From: Granulicella pectinivorans
GTDB taxonomy: Bacteria > Acidobacteriota > Terriglobia > Terriglobales > Acidobacteriaceae
Length of the DNA stretch: 64,000 nt
NCBI RefSeq assembly: GCF_900114625.1
Contig: NZ_FOZL01000001.1
Location: 2,418,001-2,482,000, forward strand
Direction of reading: 5' to 3'
In this document: piece after piece, positions 40,861 to 49,034 of the stretch
Layout of the letters: the number at the start of each line of letters is the position of its first letter
Position numbering within the stretch: position 1 is the first letter of the stretch
Notes under the pieces: model-generated
Told to the model about the DNA's origin: nothing
The model's input: the letters and a program-made list of their open reading frames with translations, nothing else
Database searches by the model: none
Made by a program: the position numbers and the translations under genes

Positions 40861-41814
40861 ATGAGCGTGGAAGTGAAGAAGAAGGCGTTGACGTTTCAGG
40901 AGCTGTTGTTCACGTTGCAGAGGTTCTGGGCGGAGCGGGGATGTGTGTTGCAGCAGCCGTATGACGTGGAGGTTGGCGCGGGGACGATGTCGCCGGATAC
41001 GTTTCTGCGGGTGTTGGGGCCTAAGCCGGTGCGGATTGCGTATGCGCAGCCCTCGCGTCGGCCGGCCGACGGACGGTACGGGGAGAATCCGAACCGTCTG
41101 TTCCGGCATACGCAGTTTCAGGTGATTCTGAAACCGCCACCGGCGCGTGTGCAGGAGATGTATCTCGAATCGCTCGAGGCGATCGGGATCAACCTTAAGG
41201 AACACGACATCAAGTTCGAGGAAGACAACTGGGAGTGGCCGGTTGGCGGGGCTTGGGGCGTGGGCTGGCAGGTGATGCTGGACGGGCTGGAGATCACGCA
41301 GTTCACGTACTTCCAGCAGTGCGGCGGGATGGATCTGGACCCGATCTGCGGGGAGATTACGTATGGGCTGGAGAGGATCGCAGGGTTCCTGCAGGATGTG
41401 GATTCGATCTATGACATCGTGTGGGCCGTGGAGCCGGATACCGGGCGCGAAGTGACGTACGGGGAGATGCGGCTGGCGGAGGAAGAGCAGTTTTCGGCCT
41501 ATGGGTTCGACTATGCCTCCGTGCCTTCGCTTTGGAAGCATCTGGAGCTGTATGAAGAGGAGTGCCTGGCGATCCTTGAGACGTCGAAGGGCTATGACGG
41601 GATGGATGCGCTGACGACGAAGCGTTTCCCGGTGCTGGGGGCTTATGAGCTGGCGCTGAAGTGCTCACATCTGTTCAATTTGCTGGATGCTCGGGGAGCG
41701 ATTTCCGTTACGGAGCGGGTTGGTGTGATGGCCCGAATTCGGACGCTGGTGCTGGGCGTGGCTAAGGCTTATGTGGGCCAGGGCGAGGCGCTGACGGCAG
41801 GGAAAAGGGATTAG
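40861..41814 (+). CDS. glyQ: Glycyl-tRNA synthetase alpha subunit
   Basis: The 317-residue product is GlyQ, the catalytic alpha chain of tetrameric glycyl-tRNA synthetase. It contains LTFQELLFTLQRFWAERGC, the class II motifs YGENPNRLFRHTQFQVILKP, DNWEWPVGGAWGVGWQVML and the glycine-site region FTYFQQCGGMDL. The ATG at 40861 and a GTG two codons earlier are both possible. The last codons (TAGKRD and stop) fall in a copy of a dispersed repeat. glyS starts 37 bases downstream. Confidence 0.97.
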   Translation: MSVEVKKKALTFQELLFTLQRFWAERGCVLQQPYDVEVGAGTMSPDTFLRVLGPKPVRIAYAQPSRRPADGRYGENPNRLFRHTQFQVILKPPPARVQEMYLESLEAIGINLKEHDIKFEEDNWEWPVGGAWGVGWQVMLDGLEITQFTYFQQCGGMDLDPICGEITYGLERIAGFLQDVDSIYDIVWAVEPDTGREVTYGEMRLAEEEQFSAYGFDYASVPSLWKHLELYEEECLAILETSKGYDGMDALTTKRFPVLGAYELALKCSHLFNLLDARGAISVTERVGVMARIRTLVLGVAKAYVGQGEALTAGKRD

Positions 41815-41821
41815 GGAACAG
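41796..41821 (+). repeat. Dispersed GGCAGGGA-type repeat at the end of glyQ
   Basis: GGCAGGGAAAAGGGATTAGG followed by GAACAG overlaps the last glyQ codons and supplies its stop codon. Near copies occur at 50641-50672 and inside priA at 58373-58455. Confidence 0.6.
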
Positions 41822-41851
41822 TACAGCTACGGCTGGCGGAGAGTTTCGGTT

Positions 41852-43945
41852 ATGGATTTCTTGTTTGAGATTGGTTTGGAAGAGGTTCCGGCGCGGATGA
41901 TTGCGGGTGCCGAGGCGGAGTTGTTGAAGCGGGTGACGGGGCTGCTGGAGCGGGAGAGGCTGGTTGCGGCGGGCGCAGTCGCCAAGAGCTTTTCTACGCC
42001 GCGACGGCTGGCGGTGCTGGTTTCGGATGTTACGGAGAAGCAGGAGGACCTGTCGGAGGAGATGATGGGGCCTTCGGCGAAGATCGCGTACAAGGACGGC
42101 GTGGCTACTCCGGCGGCGGAGGCGTTTGCGCGCAAGGCGGGCGTAGGCGTGGGGGAGTTGAGGACCGTTACGACGGCCAAGGGTGAGTATCTGGCGGCTA
42201 CTGTCGTGAAGGCGGGGAAGACGGCGGCGCAGGTGATCCAGGCGGAACTGCCGAAGGAGCTCGCGGGGATCTACTGGGCGAAGAATATGTACTGGCGTGC
42301 TGGAAAGCCGGAGAAGTTTGTGCGTCCGGTGCGTTGGATGGTGGCGATGCTGGGCGGCGAGGGGCTGTCGGTGGGCTTCGCGGGATTTGTATCGAACGAT
42401 GTTACGTATGGGCATCGGGTGCTGTTTGGCGCGGAGCGGGTTGAGCTGAGTGCGCCGGCGGAGTATGAAGGGAAGCTGCTGGAGGCGAAGGTCATCGTCG
42501 ACGTCGAGGCGCGGCGGCACAGGATTCGCAAGGAGCTGGACCGGGTGTGCAGGACCGTGCCAGCGATGCGGTGGCGCGAGGACCATGCGCTGGTGGACAA
42601 GATGACGCACCTGACGGAGTGGCCTTCGGTGATTCTGGGCAGCTTCGATGCGGCGTATCTGGATCTGCCGGAAGAGGTGCTGGTGACGGTGATGCGGGAT
42701 CACCAGAACTACTTTGCGGTGGAGGATGCCGCGGGCAAGCTGGCTCCTTATTTCCTGGCGGTGCTGAATACGGAGGCCGATGAGGCTGGGCAGGCTGTGA
42801 TCCGGCATGGCAATGAGCGAGTGCTGCGAGCGCGGTTCAACGATGCGCGGTTCTTCTGGGAGTTCGATCAGAGGACGGCTTTGCTGGACAGGATGTCGCT
42901 GCTCGAGAACGTTACGTTTCAGAAGGATTTGGGAAGTTACGCGAAGAAGTCGGAGCAGGTTTGGCAGCTTTGCCGTCTGCTGCTGGAGAAAGCTGAGACG
43001 CGTGGGGTGCAGGCGGACTTCAATGCTTTGCATGATGCCGCGAAGCTGGCGAAGACCGATCTTACGGCTGAATTGGTAAAGGAGTTTACGGAGCTTCAGG
43101 GCGTGATCGGCGGCTTATATGCGCGGGCTCAGGGTATCTCGGAGAAGGCCGCTGTGGCCATCTATGACCAGTACAAACCGACGTCGATGGAGGATTCGAT
43201 TCCCCGGTCGATCGAGGGGGCTTTGCTGGCGATTGCGGACAAGGCGAACACGATTGCGGGGATGTTCGGGCTGGGGCTGGAACCGACGGGATCGAAGGAT
43301 CCGTTTGCGTTGCGGCGGGCTGCGAACGGGATTGTGAAGATTCTGGCTGAGATGCCCGTTGGTCTGACGCTGGGCGATGTGGCGTTTCGTGCTGCCTCCG
43401 GACAGGAAGAGCTCTCGCGCAAAATCGAGGTCTTCTTTGCGGAGCGTTTGGAGTTCTATCTGCGCGAGGCAAAGGGGCAGGCTTACGACGTCGTCAAGGC
43501 TGTGCTGGTGGTCCGCGCGGATGATGTGCGCGATGCCGTGGCTCGGGCTTTGGCGGTCACGGCGGTGCGTGGCGGCGCGGACTTTGCGGCGGTGTCGTCG
43601 GCTTTCAAGAGGATGAAGAATATTCTTGCACAGGCGGCGGAGAAGGGCTTCGCCGCTGCTGCGGTGGTCGATGTTGCTTTGCTGACGGATGCTGAGGAGC
43701 TGGCACTGGCTGAGGCTGCGGCGGAGTTGGCTCCGCGGGTGGCTTCGCTGCGTGGAGCTGGCGACTATGTCGGGGCGCTGGAGGCGATCGCCGGGCTTCG
43801 GCCGCAGGTGGATGCGTTCTTCGAGGCGGTGATGGTGATGTCTCCGGATGAGGCGGTGCGAGGGAACCGGCTGGCGCTGCTGGGTAAGGTGCTGGGGGAT
43901 TTCTCGGGGATCGCGGAGTTTTCGGAGATTGTGGTGGCGGGGTAG
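41852..43945 (+). CDS. glyS: Glycyl-tRNA synthetase beta subunit
   Basis: The 697-residue product is GlyS, the tRNA-binding beta chain that works with GlyQ. It begins MDFLFEIGLEEVPARMI and contains the family segments RPVRWMVAMLGG, VTYGHRVL, MTHLTEWPSVILGSFD and LRARFNDARFFWEFDQ. Further on are the HD-like GSYAKKSEQVWQL region and LALADKANTI-type motif (LAIADKANTIAGMFGLGLEP), with a DALR-type anticodon domain at the C-terminus. The length is normal. It is co-transcribed with glyQ. Confidence 0.97.
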   Translation: MDFLFEIGLEEVPARMIAGAEAELLKRVTGLLERERLVAAGAVAKSFSTPRRLAVLVSDVTEKQEDLSEEMMGPSAKIAYKDGVATPAAEAFARKAGVGVGELRTVTTAKGEYLAATVVKAGKTAAQVIQAELPKELAGIYWAKNMYWRAGKPEKFVRPVRWMVAMLGGEGLSVGFAGFVSNDVTYGHRVLFGAERVELSAPAEYEGKLLEAKVIVDVEARRHRIRKELDRVCRTVPAMRWREDHALVDKMTHLTEWPSVILGSFDAAYLDLPEEVLVTVMRDHQNYFAVEDAAGKLAPYFLAVLNTEADEAGQAVIRHGNERVLRARFNDARFFWEFDQRTALLDRMSLLENVTFQKDLGSYAKKSEQVWQLCRLLLEKAETRGVQADFNALHDAAKLAKTDLTAELVKEFTELQGVIGGLYARAQGISEKAAVAIYDQYKPTSMEDSIPRSIEGALLAIADKANTIAGMFGLGLEPTGSKDPFALRRAANGIVKILAEMPVGLTLGDVAFRAASGQEELSRKIEVFFAERLEFYLREAKGQAYDVVKAVLVVRADDVRDAVARALAVTAVRGGADFAAVSSAFKRMKNILAQAAEKGFAAAAVVDVALLTDAEELALAEAAAELAPRVASLRGAGDYVGALEAIAGLRPQVDAFFEAVMVMSPDEAVRGNRLALLGKVLGDFSGIAEFSEIVVAG

Positions 43946-43959
43946 GTTCTGCGGCTAGG

Positions 43960-44068
43960 CCCACCTGAGCGCGGGTGGGGCATGCGTTTGTGGCGGGTTG
44001 AGGGAGTGCGGGCTTGATGCGCTCGATACCCCACCCTGCTCGATAAAGCCGGGCCAGGATGGGGCACC
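43960..44068. repeat. REP-like inverted repeats after glyS
   Basis: CCCACC/GGTGGG (43960-43979) and CCCCACCCTG with CAGGATGGGG (44029-44064) form two hairpins sharing the motif GGrTGGGGCA. From memory, similar GATGGGGCACCC-type intergenic repeats are common in Terriglobia genomes; this needs a genome search. No gene lies in the gap. Confidence 0.5.
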
Positions 44069-44098
44069 CGTCGGGATGATTTGAGATTTGAGGGATTT

Positions 44099-44632
44099 AT
44101 GGGAAGTGAACTGGCTACGGGTTTTGATTGTTCGGTGTGCGGGTTGCACCATGATGTGCTTCCGCTGAGCTATAGCGTGAAGGCTCCGCTTGCGGTTTTA
44201 CGGGTGGCTCCGGAGGAGATCGACGAGCGGATTGTGATGACGGCGGATCAGTGCGTGATCGATGGGAGGGAGTTTTATCTCCGAGGGAGGATTCCTGTGC
44301 CTGTGCATGGGTTGGAGGAGCCATTTATCTGGGGCGTCTGGGCGGAGGTTGGGCCCAAGGACTTTTTCCGTAGCAATGAGCTTTGGTCGACTCCGGGGCG
44401 CGAGGTGGAGCCGGCATTCAAGGGATACCTGGACTCTGATCTGTTTATCTTTGGGAACACGATCAACCTGGAGGTGATGGTCGAGACGCAGGTTGTGGGG
44501 CGTCGTCCGCACTTCACGGTGATCGATCCGGCGCATGGGCTGGCGCGGGACCAGAGAGAGGGGATGTCGATGGAACGGGTGGTGGAGATTGCCGAGATGA
44601 TTCTGCACCGCGGGGAGGAATCCAGCGACTGA
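44099..44632 (+). CDS. DUF2199-domain protein
   Basis: The 177-residue product matches the DUF2199 family: an N-terminal FDCSVCGLHHDVLPLSYS with a single CxxC zinc knuckle, then ADQCVIDGREFYLRGRIPVP, FIWGVWAEVG and a C-terminal HPAHG-like DPAHGLARDQREGMSMERV region. Function is unknown. ATG 44099 has GAGG five bases upstream; a TTG six codons earlier is less likely. It is convergent with the next gene, four bases apart. Confidence 0.85.
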   Translation: MGSELATGFDCSVCGLHHDVLPLSYSVKAPLAVLRVAPEEIDERIVMTADQCVIDGREFYLRGRIPVPVHGLEEPFIWGVWAEVGPKDFFRSNELWSTPGREVEPAFKGYLDSDLFIFGNTINLEVMVETQVVGRRPHFTVIDPAHGLARDQREGMSMERVVEIAEMILHRGEESSD

Positions 44633-44635
44633 AGG

Positions 44636-45388
44636 TTAGTTCAGGCGCTGGAGGCGGGCGATGAGTTTTTCGGCGAGGGGTTCGCCGGACTCGGTCCAGA
44701 GGAGGCGGCTGGAGATGTTGCAGTGCTTCTCGACGAGCAGGGTGAAGGCGAGCAGCATCTCGACGTTCTGCTGGATGTGCTTGGCGGCGTTCTTGTCGAG
44801 TTCTTCGTCTTCGAGCACCCAGGGGGTGTCGAGGCCGAAGTCGACGCGGATGTGGCCGTTCTGCTCGTATCCGGATTGTTCGAACTCCGGGCCGAATCCG
44901 ATGAAGCGGACGCTGGTGGGGTAGCGCTTCCAGCCAGCGTCGATGGTTTTTTCCTCCCCGGGTTTGGAGGGGAAAGGAATGGGCTGTTTGCGGGGGGCGA
45001 TGTCCTCGAAGGAGTCTTCGAGGTCGTCGGGGAGATCGTCGGGTTCCGGGGCTTCTTCGTCGGGAGCCTTGGCCTCGGGGAACCAGAGGTTCCACTTCAT
45101 CTCGAACTCGTAGGCCATGTCGTCGTGAAGGCCCTCGGTGGCTTCGGCGACGGCGGAATCGATGGCTGCGGCGAGGGTGTCGGGGGTCTCGGCGGCGCGG
45201 TCGTCGGTGACGTAGATGCGCTGGTAGGTGGGTGACTCGGTGAAGTCGATGGGGTAGGCCGAGGCCGCGGCGACGCGTGGGTCGGCGGAGATGGTCGCGA
45301 ACTGGCGAAGGACGCCGGTAAGAGCCTGCGGAAGGGTTTCGAGGCGGAAGTTCGGGAACCAGAGGCTTAGGTAGAGCTGATCGGCCAT
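44636..45388 (-). CDS. Conserved hypothetical protein
   Basis: I do not recognise this 250-residue soluble product. It starts MADQLYLSLWFPNFRLETLP, has an acidic low-complexity segment in the middle (EEAPEPDDLPDDLEDSFED, about residues 112-130), and continues with a folded region RFIGFGPEFEQSGYEQNG, then HIRVDFGLDTPWVLEDE. The C-terminal HIQQNVEMLLAFTLLVEKHC helix is well conserved in style. Nothing suggests export. The window context gives no clear role. Confidence 0.72.
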   Translation of the reverse strand: MADQLYLSLWFPNFRLETLPQALTGVLRQFATISADPRVAAASAYPIDFTESPTYQRIYVTDDRAAETPDTLAAAIDSAVAEATEGLHDDMAYEFEMKWNLWFPEAKAPDEEAPEPDDLPDDLEDSFEDIAPRKQPIPFPSKPGEEKTIDAGWKRYPTSVRFIGFGPEFEQSGYEQNGHIRVDFGLDTPWVLEDEELDKNAAKHIQQNVEMLLAFTLLVEKHCNISSRLLWTESGEPLAEKLIARLQRLN

Positions 45389-45531
45389 AGAGGCTAGTTT
45401 ACTCCTGTGAAGGCATGGAGGCTGGATCGGGAGTAGGGATCCGGAAAAGCCGCCTGGAAACTAATGGCGGCTGCAACTACAGGGGGCGAAACGAGTCCAA
45501 TCGGATGCGGATGAGAAGATAGTCAGGGCGA

Positions 45532-48054
45532 ATGATGCGTACGAGTGTGGAGAAGCTTCGGTTGGGTCTGGTCGCGGTCGCGGCTTTGCTCGTGCTGGTG
45601 GTCGCGGGATTTCTGTCCTATGCGCACTATCGCTCGAAAAACTTTATCAAGAACCTGCCGAAGACGTTGGGCGCGAATATTACGCGGGAGGCCAACGGCT
45701 ACACATGGTCGCAGACGGTGCAGGGGCGGACCGTGTTTACGCTGCATGCGGCCAAGCTGGAGCAGAAGCAGGATGGCAAGTACACGCTGCACGATGTGGG
45801 GATCGTGCTGTACGGGCGGAAGCAGGACCGCACCGACCGGATCTATGGCAACGAGTTCGAGTACGACCAGCAGGCGGGAATCGTAAGGGGGGTGGGTGAG
45901 GTGCATATGGACCTGCAGGCTCCTGCCTCCAGTGCGAATGGGGAGCGCAAAGACCAGCCGGTGGGGGGCGACGAGGCCGGGATGATTCATGTGCTGACGA
46001 GTGGGCTGGTGTATCTGGAAAAGCTGGGGGTGGCGGCGACGAGCGAGGATATCGAGTTTTCACAGAAGGAGATGAAGGGCTGGGCGCATGGGGCGGACTA
46101 TAACGCGGACTCCGGCGTGCTGGTGCTGCAGTCGGCGGTGAGGATGAATGGACTGACGAAGAGCGGGCCTGTGGTGATGACGGCCAGCCGCGCGGAGTGG
46201 AATCGCCGGCAGCAGGTGCTGAACTTGACGCAGGTGAAGTCGGTGACGACCGGGGAGACGATCGAGGCTGAGCATGCGGTGGTGAACCTGACGCAGGCGG
46301 GGCAGCCGCAGAGGATGGAAGCGGACGGACATGTGTCGGTCGCACGGGCGGAGGGAGGACTGTTGCAGTCGGCACGGGCGGACGTGGCGTTTTGGCCGAA
46401 TGGGAAGGCCAAGGACGCACGGTTCAACGGTGGTGTGGTCTATACGGATGATGACGACGCCAAGCATGCGCGGGGGACGTCCGACGCGGCTCATGTGGTG
46501 TTCGATGGTGCGGGGCTGGCGGACCGGATGGTGATGACGGGTGGGGCTGAGCTGCAGATGCGGCAGAAGGCTGCGGCGAGCGATGCGTGGAGCCAGAAGA
46601 ATGTGAGTGGGCAGACGGTGGATGTGGCGCTGGGAGCTGCCGCGGGTCCGGCTGGGAAGAGGCAGATTCGAGATGCGGAGGCCACAGGCGGAGCCCGGGT
46701 TGTTGCGGTGAGCGAGGGAGTGAAGACGCGGACCGAGATGACGGGGGACGATTTGAAGGCGCACTTCCTGGCAGGGAACCGGGTGGAGCGGGTGGAGGGA
46801 ACGGGGCACACGGTATTGCACCAGTTGAATGCGGAGGGCGTGGATGAGGTGAGTTCGGGGGATACGACGGAACTGCTGTTTCGCGCAGCTACGGTGAAAG
46901 GGAGGGCCAAAACGGCTTCGAGTGTTGCGGCTGGAGCCGAGGAGCTGGTGAGTGCGGTGCAGGTGGGGCATGTGTCCACGGTGCGGAAACGGATGAAGGT
47001 GAAGACGGTGGGTGCGGCTCCGGTGCTGGTGGAGGAAAGGGCGACGGCGGATCGAGCGGCGTTCGATGCGGACCTGGACCAGGTGACGCTGACGGGCGGT
47101 GTGCAGTTGACGAATGTGGGAAGCACGCTTTGGGGCGGCAAGGTGGTGGTCGAGCGTGGGACGGGGAACGCTACGGCCGAGGGTGGGGTTCGGGTGAACT
47201 ATGCGCAGGTGGCGAAGGATGGGAAGGATGGCGAGCCGGTGCATGTCCTGGCGGATCATGCAGAGCTGAAGCGGGGGACGCCGGTGGTGAAGGGTGCGAA
47301 GAACGCTCCGGACGATGTGGCCTTCTTTTATGGCGTGACGGGGAAGCCGGCGCGGCTGTGGCAGGGGGGATCGCAGGTGCAGGCTCCGGTGCTGAAGTTT
47401 GAGGAGGGGGTGAAGAGGCTCACGGCGAATGGGCCTGGACCGGGGATGGTGGTGCATACGGTTCTGGTTGGGGCTGCGAAGGCTGTCGTTGTGCCCAAGG
47501 CGGATGCCCCGAAGAAGGACGGCAAGGGGCCTGGTGTGGTACGGGTGGCGAGTCGCGAGATGGTCTATACCGATGGGCTGCGTGAGGTGGTGTTTTCGGG
47601 TGGAGTGGTGGTTGAGGACGCGGGTGGAAGCATGAAGGCGCAGAAGGCGACTGCTTATCTCTCGCAGCCACCATCTACGGCGGGAGCTGTGGGGAAGACC
47701 TTAGAAGTGGGTTCGTCCGCTGCGCCACGAAATGACAAGACCGCTAAGACGGATCAGCCCTTTCTTGGTGGGAGCGTGGAGCGTGTGGTGGCGGTGGGAA
47801 AGGTCGAGATCGATCAGCCGGGTAAGCACGGGGCGGGTGAGGAGCTGGTGTACACGGCGAGCGACCAGATGTTTGTGCTGACGGGAACGAAGGAGACTCC
47901 GCCTAGAATGGAGGATGAGACGCGCGGGACGGTGACGGGTGAGTCGATCCGGTTCCATTCGGGCGATGACAGCGTCGTTGTGACGGGCGAGAGCATCGAA
48001 CAGGGGAAGGGTAAGGCCGCGGGCAAGCGGACGGAGACGAGAGTGAAGCAGTGA
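45532..48054 (+). CDS. LPS transport protein with fused LptC-like and LptA-like parts
   Basis: The 840-residue product has an N-terminal membrane anchor (about residues 12-30, LVAVAALLVLVVAGFLSY) and an LptC-like periplasmic region (about 40-210). Long LptA/OstA-type beta-jellyroll stretches follow (about 220-830) with repeats such as QVTLTGGVQLTNVGSTLWGG, VVFSGGVVVEDAGGSMKA and VVVTGESIEQG. LptC and LptA form the periplasmic bridge that carries lipopolysaccharide to the outer membrane. A single long protein holding both is a fusion or expansion relative to the usual pair (each under 200 residues). ATG 45532 or 45535 starts it. Its stop overlaps lptB. Confidence 0.88.
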   Translation: MMRTSVEKLRLGLVAVAALLVLVVAGFLSYAHYRSKNFIKNLPKTLGANITREANGYTWSQTVQGRTVFTLHAAKLEQKQDGKYTLHDVGIVLYGRKQDRTDRIYGNEFEYDQQAGIVRGVGEVHMDLQAPASSANGERKDQPVGGDEAGMIHVLTSGLVYLEKLGVAATSEDIEFSQKEMKGWAHGADYNADSGVLVLQSAVRMNGLTKSGPVVMTASRAEWNRRQQVLNLTQVKSVTTGETIEAEHAVVNLTQAGQPQRMEADGHVSVARAEGGLLQSARADVAFWPNGKAKDARFNGGVVYTDDDDAKHARGTSDAAHVVFDGAGLADRMVMTGGAELQMRQKAAASDAWSQKNVSGQTVDVALGAAAGPAGKRQIRDAEATGGARVVAVSEGVKTRTEMTGDDLKAHFLAGNRVERVEGTGHTVLHQLNAEGVDEVSSGDTTELLFRAATVKGRAKTASSVAAGAEELVSAVQVGHVSTVRKRMKVKTVGAAPVLVEERATADRAAFDADLDQVTLTGGVQLTNVGSTLWGGKVVVERGTGNATAEGGVRVNYAQVAKDGKDGEPVHVLADHAELKRGTPVVKGAKNAPDDVAFFYGVTGKPARLWQGGSQVQAPVLKFEEGVKRLTANGPGPGMVVHTVLVGAAKAVVVPKADAPKKDGKGPGVVRVASREMVYTDGLREVVFSGGVVVEDAGGSMKAQKATAYLSQPPSTAGAVGKTLEVGSSAAPRNDKTAKTDQPFLGGSVERVVAVGKVEIDQPGKHGAGEELVYTASDQMFVLTGTKETPPRMEDETRGTVTGESIRFHSGDDSVVVTGESIEQGKGKAAGKRTETRVKQ

Positions 48055-48785
48055 CGATGCGGCGGCTGGAGACGGAGGAGATTGGGAAGTCGTACGCCGG
48101 GCGGCAGGTGGTGCGCGGTGTGTCGGTGTCGATCGAGCAGGGCGAGGTGGTGGGTCTGCTGGGGCCGAATGGGGCGGGAAAGACGACGAGTTTTTATATG
48201 ATCGTCGGGCTGGTGAGGCCGGATGCGGGCCGGGTGCTGATCGATGGCGACGATATTACGCGGATGCCGATGTACCAGAGGGCTCGGAAGAAGGGCATCA
48301 GTTACCTGCCGCAGGAGCCTTCGATCTTTCGGAAGCTGACGGTGGAGGAGAATATTCTGGCGGTGCTGGAGGCGCAGCACCTGAGCTGGGAGAGCAGGCG
48401 CACCAGGACGGCAAAGCTGATTGAGCAGTTGAACCTGGGGCATGTGCGTACGACGCAGGGGTATGCGTTGAGCGGAGGCGAGCGGCGCAGGGTGGAGATT
48501 GCGCGGTGCCTGGCGATTCAGCCGGCATTTATTTTGCTGGATGAGCCATTTTCGGGGATCGATCCGATTGCGGTGCTGGATCTGCAGCAGATTATCTTTG
48601 CGTTGAAGGCGAGCGGAATTGGGGTCCTGATTACGGACCACAACGTGCGCGAGACGCTTTCGGTGACGGACCGGGCTTACATCATCAATGAGGGGAAGAT
48701 CTTTCGTTCGGGAACTCCGGGGGAACTGGGCCGGGATCCAGAGGTCAAGCGGGTGTACCTGGGCGAGAAGTTCTCGATGGATTGA
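48051..48785 (+). CDS. lptB: LPS export ABC transporter ATP-binding protein LptB
   Basis: The 244-residue product is LptB, the ATPase that powers lipopolysaccharide extraction by LptFG. It shows Walker A GLLGPNGAGKTTSFYMIVG, the Q-loop SYLPQEPSIFRKLTVEENI, the signature LSGGERRRVEIAR, Walker B FILLDEPFSGIDPIAV and the H-loop ITDHNVRETL, all in LptB-specific form. GTG 48051 overlaps the previous stop; ATG 48057 is the alternative. The lptF and lptG genes are not in the window. A 249-base gap before rpoN holds no gene. Confidence 0.96.
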   Translation: MTMRRLETEEIGKSYAGRQVVRGVSVSIEQGEVVGLLGPNGAGKTTSFYMIVGLVRPDAGRVLIDGDDITRMPMYQRARKKGISYLPQEPSIFRKLTVEENILAVLEAQHLSWESRRTRTAKLIEQLNLGHVRTTQGYALSGGERRRVEIARCLAIQPAFILLDEPFSGIDPIAVLDLQQIIFALKASGIGVLITDHNVRETLSVTDRAYIINEGKIFRSGTPGELGRDPEVKRVYLGEKFSMD

Positions 48786-49034
48786 GGTGGGCTCCGATAG
48801 GCGCTTTGCCTGGGCGATCGTTTGTTTGCTTCCACCGCGAGCCATCCGTTGGTGAGCGGTCAGCGTTGAGCTCCTGGTGTTGCCTTTCTTTTTAGTTCCG
48901 ATTTGGGACTTTCTTGATGCGCTCAAGGTTCTTTCCCATGGCGTCAGAGATGCCATTCTGCGTGTAGACTTTGGTGCAAGAAGGCGATTTTTGGGTTTGG
49001 CCCGTGAATTGCTTTCGGGTGAGGTTGGTCGAGA

